From contig NC_086374.1 in assembly GCF_036588685.1 (NCBI RefSeq), forward strand, positions 36,324,886 through 36,388,885: a DNA stretch of 64,000 nt, written 5' to 3'. This document shows, piece by piece, positions 35,965 to 49,004 of this stretch. How positions within the stretch are numbered: the first letter of the stretch is position 1; the number at the start of each line of letters is the position of its first letter. The stretch comes from Mytilus trossulus (taxonomy: Eukaryota > Mollusca > Bivalvia > Mytilida > Mytilidae). The notes beneath the pieces were generated by a model that was not told the DNA's origin, did not search any database, and worked only from the letters and a program-made list of their open reading frames with translations. The translations under genes and the position numbers were made by a program.

Positions 35965-38900
35965 CTGTAAAATATGTCATATAGAAGATCAGTTGTAATG
36001 GTCAAAACACAAAACATAGAATAAAAGATGAAAATCAAGCATACACTTTTGTAATCGCATTCACCCTGTTTAATGCGAAGTCTACTGACTTTCATTTTAA
36101 ATTGGTGTGAATTAATGTTTTCTGTCGGAATTTGGATCACACCCTTCTTTATTTGTATGCATTAATAACGTAAGTACATTTTCTAAATAGGTTTATTGAA
36201 TCAATTATGTTTATTTTGTTTAATGAATCTATTGCAAATCGTTAAAAAAACAACAACTTCCAAACCAATAAAATTGAAAATGGAATGTGGAAGGTGCCAA
36301 AAGGACAACAACCCGACCAAAGCAGACGCAAACCGAAGTAGACACCCAGAAATATTACTTTTTTTTTTTTTTTTTTTTTTTATCAAATATGATATATGGT
36401 ATTTGTTTACATTTTCATACTATGGTTAATAAAAACGGTTGTCTCATTGGAAATCATACCATGTGTTTGAAACAGAAACAGAAAAATCTTACTTTACTGA
36501 AACTATAAGCTTGAACAGTTACTGTTTGTTGTGATAAAATAGAAAAAAAAACAAAGGATATAGGGTATCTATTTATATATGACACAGAAACAGTACATGC
36601 ACAAAAAGAAACACACAAATGCGAAGGAAAAACGCTATTATCAATTTTGATGAAGGTATTAGGAATTTCGTAAATAAATACCCGTCAAATCCATGTAGAG
36701 AACCACTGTAAATAGCATCTGTACTTTTCTTCATTGACTCAACAATAGAAGCTGATCCATTCTTGTAACCAACTAATAGAATTTTGATATGTGACTTATT
36801 CTGAGTCGTTAGAGAATCGTTTGTAAGGGATATCACTACTTTTATTGGTTTTAAGAATTTTGCCTTATCATACTCAAAGTCAACTTTGTTGCTCACATGT
36901 TTGACATATCTTGTAGATGTGTGAACATTTCTGGAAAACTCAACGTCTGGGGTGTGTACCTAAAACAATTTTAAATACAAAATGCAATGCTATATGCCAA
37001 ATTTCTGTATAAAATAAATGTGTGTAAAATATGAACATTAATCTGTTGGTGACCTTCTGCTGTTGTTTTTTTATTTGTTCGGGTTGTTGTCTCTTTGACA
37101 CATTCCCCATTTCCATTCTCAATTTTATTAAGAAAAAAAATATTATATAAAGAAAGACAACAGTAGTATACCGCTGTTCAAAAGTCATAAATCGATTGAA
37201 GAGAGAAAAAAAACTGGGTTTCAAACTGAAACCGAGGGAATAACATCTAATATTGAGAGGAAAATTTTTAAACAGTGACACATCAGAACACTGAGTGCAA
37301 CTTAAAAGCAACAACAATGCAACATACATAGTCACGAACTATTAGATGAAATTGCCATATTCCTGACTTGGTACAGGACATTTTCAGAAAAAAATGTCGT
37401 CATTCTTATATTGTGATTTTCTTTGTGTTTTTTTTTTATCATTCAAATATTCTTCAATTGTTCCTTGTAATTCTTCCAAAATCAAAATTCAGATGATTTT
37501 TAGTCATTACGTCGGGATTACATGTGTCATTTTCTACATTATGTTATATATTCCATGCAATGATCATATGTGTATCGGTTAAAATTTAATTAATTTCGAA
37601 AACAACGCATCTGATGGTAAGGTTTTAACTTAAAACTTTTAAGGCAAAAAGTAAACCACTAATGTCGTTATACATTCTATACTAACCTTATACTTGAAGT
37701 TTGCATTTGATTTGACGCAATCTTTTTCAAATTTTAGCATACATGCGCAGCTATCACCAATGTCTATCTCAGTTCCCATTGGATTAATAATTACATTCAT
37801 TCGCTTTGACTGAATTACGATGCCAAAACTATGAAGTTGACAGCAGTAAAATACAGCGAAACTATCCTAAATATAAATATATGTTATATGAGTAAGGGAG
37901 AGAGCATCATAGGTATAATACCAGCCAATGGTTGTCTTGAACAGCAAGTTACATGTTCATTTTAAAATTATATTTTTGAAATGGAAATAATCCTTAGATG
38001 AAAATAAGATGTTATATGATAGTCATGAGACAGCTCACCATCCTAGTCACAATGAGTAAAAAGTAAACAATTATAGGTCAATGTACGGCCTTCAACATGA
38101 AGTCTTATTGGTTCACACCGAACAGCAAACTTTAAAAAGCTGCAAAATGACTGGTATAAAATAATTCAAAAAGGAAAACTAACGGTTTAATCTACATGTA
38201 TTAAAAAAAACACTTTGATACTCGATTTTATTTTATAACTTGGATACTGGAAGAACTACATGTATATTATTTTCTATTTGATTAAAATCAAATTTAAAAA
38301 TCAAAAACTATCACAGCAACATAACACAAACAAAAGCATACACACAATATTTCAAAAGTCGAAATATAGCAGAGATAAAGATAAAAAGCAAAACTGTAGA
38401 TTAATTTAAAAATACTTCATGAAAAAAAAATCACAATTTTCTTGGCACTCAAAACTTAATCTAAACTATCTAAGCCATTTAAACTTTGTTGCTTTACAAA
38501 ATTGTTTAAGGCAAATAACCAAAAAAATATTGAATTGATTACTGAAGACATTTAAAAAAAATGATGAGAATGTTGCGATCATTGCATTTTCTTCTTTTTT
38601 TGAACTTCAATCAAATTAATTTGTTTTGATTCATGACAATGCTTTATCATTCAATATCACTTTCTTCAATTACCCTCTTAGTTAGTATCATACTTGTATA
38701 GATGTCAATGCTACATGTTCACTAGTCCAAATAATTATGACGTCTTGAAAGGCTATTATAATAGACCACTTTCGAGTTCATCCGTCACCGGCAAAAACTC
38801 GTCAATTATACACGCCTTTATGACGTCATTTACCAGATAGAGGGGCTCGCCTGTATCCCTGCACTATTTACGTTCATCAAGCGTCTTAGTGATCGTCTTT

Positions 38901-40840
38901 GTGCAGGATAAACTAGAAATAATGGTTGCTCTGTAGGTACTTACTGACATTTCCCTAATGACAGCAGTGTTGATTGTCAATTTTGAGAATTCAATTTGCC
39001 GAATAATTCGTACAATATAGAATTATAGTTTTCCAACCACTCGCTCAACATTGGAAGGAAGTGACGACGCCCCTAAACGCACAAATGACGATGATCAAGG
39101 CGCGTATAATTGACGAGTTTTTTCCGGTGACGGATGAACTCGAAAGTGGTCTATTGTTTTCTTTGACGCCTTACTTCGACGTCATAACGCCAAACTCATA
39201 TGTTCAGTTGGACTTTCAGAGGGAATTTACTGCTTTATTAAAACGTTTAGCTGATTTCTCCTGAAGATGCTTCATTTTAGGTGTATAAAATATATTTGAA
39301 CCAAACTCGGTCCATTTTGACGAACCTGATTTTCCGGATAATGTAAAACAATGGTTCCGGAAATTCGGGTTTTACCGAGTTTGGTGTAAAAATTATTTTA
39401 TAATCTCCTAAAAAGAAATCAGACAAACGTTTTAAAAAATGCAGTCGACATGTTCCCGCCTCGGATGGAATTATTAATTATATTATTATTTCTGTAGTGA
39501 TTAATTGGAAATATTTTGCAAAAACAAACACATAAAAGGTAAGAATTTTATATATGCATTTTGTTTTAGCCTTCAATGAAAATTTCATAGCTAAATTGGG
39601 TCTCAAAGTTTAGAGCAAAATATGCTCTCAAAGTCCAACCGAAAATGGCGGCTTCGGCATTATGACGTCGAAGTAAGGCGTCAAAGAAAAAAATTATAAT
39701 AGCCTTTCAAGACGTCATAATTATTTGGACTACACGTTCACATTTTCATAGCTTAATTTTCAAGTGATAAATAGTAGAAATAATAGGAATCGTACCGCTC
39801 TGGCTGGCCTTCGTTAAACATGAAACCTTCTGGCATTCATTAATTCATTCAGGAACCTTCTGACAGGCCTTAGTTTAACCAGAACCAATTTGGCACGCAT
39901 TATTGAAACCATAACCCTTCTGGCATGCATTAGTTCCGCCCATAATTTTTCTGACTCGTCTTACTTCTGCACCGAGTTTTAATATGATACATATTATTTG
40001 CCTTACTGTATTTTTTGTTGTAAAACTGAATGCTTGATTACTGTTTAAATACGTCAAGTGTTGTGGTTTGAGACTGTTTTTATGTATTCTGTTCGTCTTA
40101 CACATATGACCATGTTATAATTAATGGATTAGGAATACTACCTTATGTATGTACCCTGTAAATCTTGTCACACAATCATGCATGTTTCGTTTTAAGTTAT
40201 TCATCTGACATAATCTCCATTTCAATTGAATCGACAGCTTCAAGAACAACTAATTACGATAAATATCAAAATATAAACAGGAGGGCTTGTGGGTATAACT
40301 CAATAAGACATGAACCCATAAATTCAAAACCAAAATATACTATTTTAAGTAAAGATTGTATCAAAATTTACCGTAACAGTGGCTTGAAGCATTTTCCACA
40401 CAAATCCGTCATTTATCCAAGCAAAAACCTCGTTAAATTGACTCCTAGTCTTTTCAACGAAAGAATCTATAATTTTGACACTAAAACACACTTTGTCATT
40501 AAACTGCGAGGATAAATTGAATTTATCTAATTGTTCCTTCTGAATTTTATCACACGGGTTTCCTGTTTCTCCATCCTGTCGTAGAACAACTTTGAATATA
40601 TCAGACACAAATGTTGACTCTAAAGGGAGGTTTAAGAATTTGAGTGAATTATTTTTCTCATCCGCTGTCCATTTGGTGATTATAAATTCATTTAAAATAC
40701 TATGTAAACTGCTTGGACCTGTAACACTGACATAATTTTCTATGTTGATAGTACATGTTGTAGTTCCAGGTTCTATATCATCTTCAAAGTCAGACGAATA
40801 GCAGTCATCACTTGAGTTTCTATCATCCATTCCAATTTTT
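35238..40840 (-). CDS. ZU5-UPA-like gene C, divergent copy with Cys-rich tail
   Basis: Exons on the minus strand: 40372-40840 (coding at least from ATG 40830), 37687-37866, 36682-36959 and 35238-35964. Translation from that ATG gives 547 residues in one frame. Phases and the 180-nt exon 3 are as in B and D, but sequence identity is clearly lower. The UPA-like region keeps ELNLFYGSRILC and QRFKIRPAG, while FSADN is replaced by FSTDT. The C-terminus is about 50 residues longer and holds CIEACVDQVDPVAHCLSNC, two C-x3-C pairs. An upstream first exon of the NPG-x-x-VR type was not found. No death domain. Of the four copies, this is the one most likely to have taken a different role. Confidence 0.55.
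36682..36959 (-). CDS. Gene C exon 4: ZU5-like segment
   Basis: Acceptor ATTGTTTTAG|GTACAC and donor GACGG|GTATTT; 278 nt. KVDFEYDKAKFLKPIKV matches KISLDYEMSKFTKPISL of B. It ends HGFDG as the others end D-G. Confidence 0.6.
37687..37866 (-). CDS. Gene C exon 3: ZU5-like segment, 180 nt
   Basis: Found by homology to copies A, B and D. Acceptor ATATTTAG|GATAGT and donor AAG|GTTAGT; 60 codons without a stop. It contains FYCCQLHSFGIVI, INPMGTEI and LKFEKDC. It has HSF where the other copies have NSF or TSF. Confidence 0.6.
38005..38215 (+). repeat. Interspersed repeat, 'GTACGGCCTTCAAC' family, diverged copy
   Basis: CATGAGACAGCTCACCATCC, AATGTACGGCCTTCAACATG, GGTTCACACCGAACAGCAA and GGAAAACTAACGGTTTAATC occur in the order of the long copy at 7005. 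It lies in intron 2 of gene C. Confidence 0.6.
38723..39732. mobile_element. Multi-hairpin fold-back element (gene C intron 2)
   Basis: Outer arms 38723-38762 and 39693-39732 are a perfect 40-bp inverted repeat (TAGTCCAAATAATTATGACG...). Inside, two further inverted repeats lie side by side. 38763-38816 pairs with 39099-39152 (54 bp, two mismatches). 39158-39187 pairs with 39659-39688 (30 bp, perfect). A smaller pair (ACCAAACTCGGT / ACCGAGTTTGGT) lies in the second loop. A single strand would fold into a three-way junction. No protein-coding capacity is seen. Confidence 0.85.
40372..40840 (-). CDS. Gene C exon 2: acidic start and N-terminal module
   Basis: An ATG at 40828-40830 opens MDDRNSSDDCYSSDFEDD; it could be the real start. 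An acceptor ending AAGATAAG|A at 40840 would keep the phase seen in copies A, B and D, but its pyrimidine tract is poor. Donor ACG|GTAAAT. It keeps KWTADEKNNSLKF, VSDIFKV and VFAWINDGFVWKM, but is shorter than in B. Confidence 0.5.
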
Positions 40841-42822
40841 CTTATCTTTTATCAAATAAAAAAGATGTAGTAAGATTGACAATGATAAACTTTTTATACT
40901 TGTAAGATCAAAATACACATATATGAACATATATTCTAGATCACCGTATGGTCTTCGCTAATTAGAAAACTCGTACCGTAATATAAGCTATTATTATGGA
41001 AAAAAAGCCCCTGCCAGAATGATAGAATAAGGTAAAAAAATCAATTGTTTAAAAAACAATTGAAGGTCTTTTCATACCCAAATGCACATATTTTGAAACG
41101 AAATTATCAAAAGTTTGTTGAAAAAGTCATGTTTGGTGTCAGACGGTAGCTTACATACAGCTTATTCCAAAAATATATGATTTATATACACTTTTGCTTT
41201 AAAAAAAAAGTCATGGGTATTCCTAAATATAAAAGATTCTTCGTCACATGCACTTCTGATAATGTGAAAATACCACCTTATGATATACAGATGTTTTATC
41301 AGAGACAAGTACCTCTGGTTTTAGAAACATTATGCAATTATTTTTGTAAATGTTAAATTAATCGTTGTGGTGTGTTGAATATTACTTCATTCAAAGGGCA
41401 ATTATACAGTCATGAGTTGACGGTAGATGTGTTTGCCCCACCATATTTCCCCCTAGTTTTGTATTGAGCAATGGCCATGTCTGTTTTCCTATTTTGCTTG
41501 CCTGCATAACATCTGATCCCTCTTTCAATTACTTTACCAATAGCAAGTGTTTTAACACAACATTGCAACCAGACTATGTTTGGTTTTCTTTCCATTACTT
41601 TCCTATACGTTAAAATAAAAAATACTCTTCAGAGATACCAAGTTTATAATTGTGTTTGCTAGATAAAAATAAAAAGTTTGCAGCCACTATTACTCGTAAT
41701 GCAATTCACAGAGACTGATGGTTATGTTCGTATTATTGTACAACAATCAAAATTAATCCTCTGTTATTCGGAGGTGATAATATTAGATTTATCGCCGAGT
41801 TTGTATTTACATGACCATTACGACGTTACCACCTAAACTTTTTTGTAAATAACTCATCCCTCAGAACAACGATTAGGGTACTGATTTTGTTTATTGGATA
41901 CTTGCAGTGTTGTCTTTCTCATTTTGCATCAATGTTGATATATACCTGATATACGTTTACATATATCTATTGATTTGATAAAATGCAATAATGTTTATAT
42001 TATTGTACCTAGTTGTAAAACAAAATATAAAACTTACCGACGTGATTTAAAAAGTGTAAGGTTTGAATATTTTTTTACTTTACAAATCAAAGACTTTCAC
42101 TATTCTATTTAAATGTAATTTGATAATCCACTAACAATATAAAACGTATTGTTGTTTGAAACAATACAAAAATATACAATATCATAACTGTTTACCAATA
42201 ATATCATGTTTCGTAAACATGAAGGGTATTGTCTTAATCCTTATGAACCATAACTATGTGCCTCCCTCGAGATTTGAAGTTAAAGTGTACCTATCCACAT
42301 GCATTTATTCATGCTGAAGTTTGCAAGCCAAACTTTCCCTGTTATTCATCAAAACACATTCAAACTTATTATTATGTATTTGTTTGATGAAAAAAATACT
42401 ACACATCTTAATGATAATTATTAACACAGTGATATGTGCCGTTTATGTAATCTACTTATAAACTGTTGAAACAATTGTTGATTTTGAAGACAACGTCGAC
42501 GCTGGAAACAACCTGCTAAAGTATTGTCAGAAGATAGGAAAAAACAAAAAGTACCAAATAAGAATATAAATTTTAATAAAGGAAGTTGCCTAGTCAGTTT
42601 TAGTACACTGAATATTTTACATACTTAATACGATTGGAACATTTCCGTCGTCGTCGTCATATTCATATATTCACAAAAATAATGATTATCATAAGAAAGA
42701 CAATCCATGAAATATCGTTGCAATTAAAAGATTTATGTTTCGTAGTCAGGCGTTGCTGGAATTTTTACTACCAAACCATACGGTTTTGTAAATGTTGTCA
42801 TACTTTTTTCAATGAACTAAGG

Positions 42823-43118
42823 ATGATTTTTTATTCCAGGTTTGAGTCCTAAACAACCAGTTGGTCAAATTCGAATTCGTTGATACGGAGGTCGTAAAAT
42901 ATCCAAAGATTTAAAAACTAGTTTGTGATCCTTATGTTTAGCAATTATTTCTTATAAATTTCGCTGCAAACAACATTCAGCTCTAAAATATGGAGTTATA
43001 ATGACTTTCGAGGTAAAGAATAATAACGATTTCCGTAAAATAAATCCAGTATATTTTTAACTATTTTGCAAGATTTTCATTTTCCTTCTTCACACGCTTA
43101 ATTGCGACTAAAGCTGCC
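42823..43118 (-). pseudogene. UPA exon relic of a D/E-type gene
   Basis: It aligns with gene D exon 5 (48697-49004): shared GAGTCCTAAACAACCAGTTGG, ATATCCAAAGATTT, AACAACATTCAGCT, TTCCGTAAAATAAAT. It keeps an acceptor (CTTTTCCAG|GG). A deletion of about 15 bp where D has TTTGCACACCTTTCTA, plus other changes, break the frame. The C-terminal part of the exon is missing, as are all other exons. Confidence 0.75.
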
Positions 43119-43202
43119 CTGGAAAAGACCAATAATGATTTATTATATACCTTCACATGTTTTTAGATAAAAATTTCAATATAAGCAAAGTTAAACGAGT
43201 TG

Positions 43203-43735
43203 TAGGGTATAAGTCTATGACCCTGCAGTAGAGTATACATCAATAAGACAACTGTAGAGGATATGTCAATAAGACAGCAGTATAATGTACATTAAAGAGA
43301 CAGCTGCAGTATACATTTAGGACAACAGTCGTGTATACATCTTTAAGCTAACATTAACGTATATACGAGTGAGACAGCAAAGGAGTATACGTAAATAAGA
43401 CAGCAAAAGAGTATACGTAAATAAGACAGCAGTATGGTATACGCCAATAAAAAAGCAATACAGTAGACACCAATGTGCCAGCAGTAGGATATAATCAAAC
43501 GTCAATGAGACAGCAGTAAAGTATACGTCAATAAGACAGCAATATAGTATACGTCAATGAGACAACAGTATATTATACGTCAATGAGACATCAGTAGATG
43601 ATACGTCAATGAGACAACAGTAGAGAATACGTCAATGAGACAACAGTAAAGGATACGTCAATGAGACAACAGTAGAGAATACGTAAATGAGACAGCAGTA
43701 GAGTATACGCCAATGAAACATCAGTAGTATACGCA
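43203..43735 (+). repeat. 26-bp minisatellite, about 20 units
   Basis: The unit TATACGTCAATGAGACAGCA plus GTAGAG varies by substitutions, with irregular units at the left and regular 26-bp units from about 43500. It abuts the relic UPA exon at 42823-43118. Confidence 0.85.
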
Positions 43736-44071
43736 TCCAGCACTTTATAATAATACAAAGAAACAGCAAAAAGGGGGAATACTCAAGCCTCTCGCACAAT
43801 GTCTAGTTGTAATTGCCTTATAAAAAATAAGCGTAAGTTATTATTTTTTCTATACATCAGGAAAAAGTATTTCAACACCAAATATAAAATGAAATTAAAA
43901 ACTGAAATTTCAATTTTTTTATTTTCATTTTTATTTATCTGATAGAGTACATCTTTCCTACTTTGACCTTAAACTAATGTCTTTTTGCCCATGCATTTCC
44001 CCATGAGCTGTCCATGCGTAGCCGTCACGTTAAACATTTAAAAGTCAAGTGTAAGGTACGGGTCAAAATGT

Positions 44072-45020
44072 ATGATGTATGTTAGCTTGTTTGAAGAAAT
44101 GGGTCCTCCTCAACTTTCTACTGATGCTATATGGCTAATTATTGACATGCGAGAAGCTGGAATGTCATTAAGGCAGATTGCCCAACGCATGGGGCACCAC
44201 TATTCAACCATCAGCAGAACTGTAAGTAATCAAAACACCAATTCTGTGAAGTACCTTCCAAGATCTGGAAGACCTTCAGTAACTTACGATCGTAAAACAG
44301 AGCTCTTAGCCGAGTTATTCGAAGGAACCCCTTCATGAACAGTACAGTATTGAAAAGACAGTGGTTTTCATATCATGTACTATGCTGAAGAACTTTAGGA
44401 AATCGACTCAAAAGGGCAGAATATCGTTCCCAAAGGCCCGAGAAAATGCCATTGTTAATGCCTAGACACAGAGATGAACGATTACGCTAAAATTTGGTAT
44501 CTTTGAGCAGATTTTTGTCGCATGTCAAAGATGGCCGAGTTTGTGTTTGGCGGAAGCCAAACACCGCATATACCAAATGGATCAGTGTTGAGACAGTCGT
44601 TGTCGGTGGTGTCTCCGTTATGTTGTGGGATTGCGTGCCTTTTGACTCCAAGTTGGACCTTAAAACTGGTCGTGGTAACCTTAATGGGGAAAGATACCAG
44701 TAGGAAATCCTTGAGGCAAGGCCTTTTTGCGTGGATGATAATGCACGACCGAATAGATCGCGAGCTGTAACAGCTTATCTTCACGACGAGTCAGTGGAGC
44801 ATTGCACTGGCCAGCATGTAGCCCTTATTTACACCCGATAGAGCATATTTGGGACATCATCGGTCGTAAAGTACAAAAATGACACCTCCTGTGCAAAATC
44901 TTGCAGATTTCGACAATGCACTGCACCATGAATGGCAACATTTAACACAGCAACAAATACGACGGTTATGTGGTAAGAAAAGGCGGTTGAAAGCAGTGCA
45001 CCGTATGAACGGAAGTTAAA
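44072..45020 (+). pseudogene. Tc1/mariner-family transposase, decayed
   Basis: Pieces in order on the plus strand: an N-terminal helix-turn-helix (MREAGMSLRQIAQRMGHHYS and RSGRPSVT), then after frame breaks DGRVCVWRKPNTAY, VVGGVSVMLWDC and LKTGRGNLNGERYQ. Next come VDDNARPNRSRAV around the second catalytic aspartate and a C-terminal run ending near RRLCGKKRR. At least three frame changes or stops are present, so it is inactive. Terminal repeats could not be placed; candidate ends with ACACC words near 43880 and 45330 are weak. Confidence 0.7.
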
Positions 45021-48000
45021 CAAAATATAAAAAATTCCCGGTTAAATTGTCAAAATGGACCAAAATTGTGGTGTTTGACATCAACTCGAAGTTGTCCGAT
45101 GGAGTTGGAATCGCGTAACCCAACAGTTGTAAACAGTGCATTTGTGCTAAAAATTATGTCTTTTAATGAATAAATTTGTATAATTAAATTTGAATTTTTA
45201 GTAATTAACATGTCTATCAGCTTCCAAAGACCCAATTCATCCCCAAAACTATGAACATTTAACCATATTTAAGAAAAAAAATGGTACACGTAAGGTTTGA
45301 AATTTATCTAATTGAAAAAATAAGGTGTTACATTTTTTTTATTACCCCCCGCATGTTATTTGGATATTGGATAATAATAAAGTCCTTATAATACAATTCA
45401 GTAATTGTATAAACAATTGTGAGCTTTCTACATGATACAATGAAACTACAAATAATATTTTAATAACACAATTTATATATACCTCTGTATAAAAATTGTG
45501 GAATAATTTTCGTAAGCAATTTAAAAAATCTTTAAGATTCAAAAAAGTTATATACACTTAATAATTTTAAAGACCGTTGTTCTTTAATGTCGAAATATGT
45601 TTGTACTACGCCTAGGCAGAAAACTTTAATATATGAATAAAATATATATATATAATTTGATGGATTGATAATATATCTTTAAATTTAACCTACTGAAATT
45701 ACAAGGTCGGAAAATGGAAAATTAAACAAAAGTCAACTTAATATTAAGCTAATATAGGAAAGTAGTGGCTTTTTTTTTTAAAGATTACACCAATCCATGT
45801 TCATGCACTTGTTGAAAAAAGATTCAAATAAAAGTTTCTTAAATGAGCATGAGGTTAGCTTTTGTATTGCCGGTGATATCTTCGTTTAGAACATTTTTTT
45901 AATTGTGTGTATTTTTAGGTAACATCTCGGTTTTTATTATCAGCAGGTTAATTGATATCAAAGAGGGAACATCAAAGTTGATATTTTGGCACATTATGTC
46001 TGAGTCTTTTTCCTTTAATGTGTAATGGAATGTGTGTTTCCTTGGTTTATATGTCATTGTGAGCTTCTTTGTTACATATTTGTTTTTTTTTGTAATTAAG
46101 ATTATTATAACACAATGTTGAATTGTGTAATTTTGACATTTTACCTATAATGTCTGTTTTGTTCACGCATCGTTGTCGATATATTGACATTTAATGCGAT
46201 TGTCATACAAAGGAGAGGTTTAGCTAGCTATAACACCAGGTTCAATCCAGATTTTCTTAATAAGAAAATAGATGTACCTAGTTAGAAATATGGCAGTTGT
46301 CATCCATTCATTTGATGTATTTGAGCTATTGATTTTGCCATTTGATTAGGGACTTTACGTTTTGAACTTTCATCCGAGTTCATTACTTTTGTGATTTTAC
46401 TTTGTTCCTATAAAAAGGAATAGGAAATTAAACATTAGGGCTATGCTAGCTATTAACGAAGTACTTAGTCTGTCTATGCATCACAAAGGCACGTAAATGC
46501 AGATGTGTAAATGCAACCCCATATTTTTTTTAAAAGCTGCCAACCAACGCAGAAAAGGTAAAATAACAAGAAAAACGAACTCTAAGGAACATTATAATCG
46601 AAAAATCCCTCTTCAAATGGCAAAATCAAAAACTCCAACACATCCAACGATTGGAAAACAGCTGTCATATTTACATGTTTTGTTTTGTTTTGTGTAACAT
46701 GCACATTATTGGATATTAAGCACAACCAGGTATTGACTGATTCCCTTTAATAAGTAATTCACTTTATAAAACCGTAACATAATCTTCTCATTTCTTGGGT
46801 CGAGTTTACAGGATTCTTTAATGGATAAACACCTACATAGTATCGTAGCTATATATTTTTTGGTTAACAAATGGGTACTTAGTTACAATGTACGGGAAAA
46901 TTCCATGCTGTGCTCATTTAAATAGGTCTTTTTTTTTTTTATTGTGTATCAATTTTAATGTATTTTAAGTTAAATGATTATTTCTATATCTCATATTAAC
47001 CGTTTGGTTGATTGGATGAATGATTGATTGACAATTGTTTTTGTTTAACGCCACTTGACATTAAATAGCTATATCTTTGCAGGCCTTTTATTGTTGAGAA
47101 TGATCATGCAAAAGGACCAGTCCTCAATAAGATTATCTGAACAAATGCCACTAGTGGATCATGATCGTTTTACATTTACGTAGTACTTGAGATTCCCGCC
47201 AGTTGTTTTTGTGGTCCTTGTTGCGCGGTTATTAATTTTCTATCGGTTTTATCATGGCGTTTTATTTTTTCTGCGACTTTTGAGTTATACCCCCTAACAT
47301 CCCCTTTTTTATGCCTGGTGTCTTCTTAGCTTATTTATAAAATGTTATAACAGTTTGTACAGTTTTATTTAATAATATTGCATTCCATAAAGATATGAAC
47401 CTAATAGTTTCACCGTAGTCTAATTCACTGAAGTACATGTAGAAGTTCACATTTCCCACAAGTGTTAAGTATGGTTGCTAAATACGCTAATTTGACGTGC
47501 TGCTCTCGCTTTGTAAACAACACCGTGATAAAATTCTCGATAAATCTATACTTAGCGCAGACTCAGAGATATACAAAATGATGGCTGCTACAATGTGCCT
47601 CCCACATTGCCCATTATATTTTTTTAAAATTTGCAATTGAAAAAAGACAACATAACTTTTATTCCTATTGGATACATAATAATAAGAAGTAATGCACAAG
47701 AGCTCAACAAAAGAAATAAACAAAATACAAATAAAATTCCGCGAAAGTCTATTAATATATTTGACTTCATACAAATGAAATCACAAGAGTTGAAAGTTTT
47801 CTGTAACGTGCATGAACCATCGAAATTTGTATAATATTGTATTCAAATTGATTTTTGTGGTAGAATTTGTTTTGTTTTCCATTCTATTACATGTTTCGCA
47901 TATTTACTGATTTCAGCAAGTCAACACTGCGGCTTCTCAATTACGAAATGTCAACTTTGGATTTTACGGTAGCTTTCTAAAAAAAACATGTAAATTAAAA

Positions 48001-48415
48001 ATGATGAATGATGGGTTTGAGAATTAAAATAATTAAACTTATTTGTTTCAAGACCATGTTGTGCGGAACTTATTAGTAAACTTGTGCTGTTTTTAAAGTT
48101 AGTCAAACAGTATATGGAAACATACAAGTCAACTTCTCAAAGGAAAATTCTGGTTGATAAACTACTGAATGGCGATTACTTAGATATATGAGTAATATAT
48201 TCATGTAACTTTCAATAAAAATGTACAGATAGTCAACAGGCCCAAATACACCATGAATACATGGTCAATGAGTCTATCTCGTTATCGTTTTAAAGCAACC
48301 ATCATCCAATAAAATTTGTATAAGTTAGTAGATTTATGTTTGTCTACACTAGAAGTAAGAGTGTTTACATTGTTTCCTGATAATACACAGACGTTTGATT
48401 TCCTCGAAAGAAGAA
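45021..48415. other. Intergenic, repeats only
   Basis: It lies between the Tc1 relic and the 3' end of gene D. It holds a copy of the 'GATTTTGCCATTTGAT' repeat at about 46130-46420 and a reverse fragment near 46600-46680. The rest is AT-rich, and I see no exon of the gene family. Confidence 0.4.
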
Positions 48416-49004
48416 TTAAACATTGTTTTTTGAACCACTGGTATTTGTGGAAGAGCGGGGTTGTGGTCTAAAGATATCACTTAGTGTCGAGTTTGCTCGA
48501 CTCAAAGTTGGTCTTTGATTCACACTTGACAGAAAATCTAAACTGAAGTCAGCTTTTGTAATTTCTCCTCTTCTTTGGTTGTCAGCTGAAAATTCTATAA
48601 TAGCATTCGTTGATCTGCCCATTCCTCTATTTAACTCAACAGGAAACAACGTGTTATTCTCTTTTGTAATATACATGAAGAACAGAAATGGATGATTTTT
48701 TATTTCAGGTTTCAGTCCTAAACAACCAGTTGGCCGAATTCGAATCCGTTGATGGGGAGGTAGTAAAATATCCAAAGATTTGAAAACTAGTTTGTGTTCC
48801 TTATTTTTAGCAATAATGTCAGCTACATTTCCCTGCATACAACATTCAGCTTTAAAATATAAAGTTGTATTATCTTTCGAGATATAGAACAATAAAACTT
48901 TGCACACCTTTCTATTTCCGTAAAATAAATTCAGTTCGTTTTTTAACATTTCTGCAAACTTATCATTTTCCTTCTGTCCACGTTTAATTGCAACTAAAGC
49001 TCCC
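48416..49004 (-). CDS. Gene D exon 5: UPA-like domain, terminal exon
   Basis: Acceptor GTCTTTTGCAG|GGGAGC; 589 nt to the stop at 48416. It has ELNLFYGNRKVC, PPHQRIRIRPTG, HPFLFFMY and IEFSADNQRRG. The 5' half and the adjoining intron are almost identical to 63480-64000. Confidence 0.7.

Noticed and set aside
39061-39264. 67-aa plus-strand frame
   Set aside because: It runs across an arm of the multi-hairpin element at 38723-39732 and is a by-product of the inverted repeats.
41410-41595. Minus-strand 61-aa frame tested as exon 1 of gene C
   Set aside because: It lacks the NPG-x-x-VR-x-PR motif of exon 1 in B and D and has no donor in the required phase.
42040-42110. Consensus donor (TCG|GTAAGT on the minus strand) tested as gene C exon 1
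   Set aside because: In the required phase there is a stop upstream and no ATG before the donor.
44482-44784. Minus-strand 100-aa frame
   Set aside because: It is the antisense of the decayed Tc1 transposase at 44072-45020, whose plus-strand reading has the family motifs.
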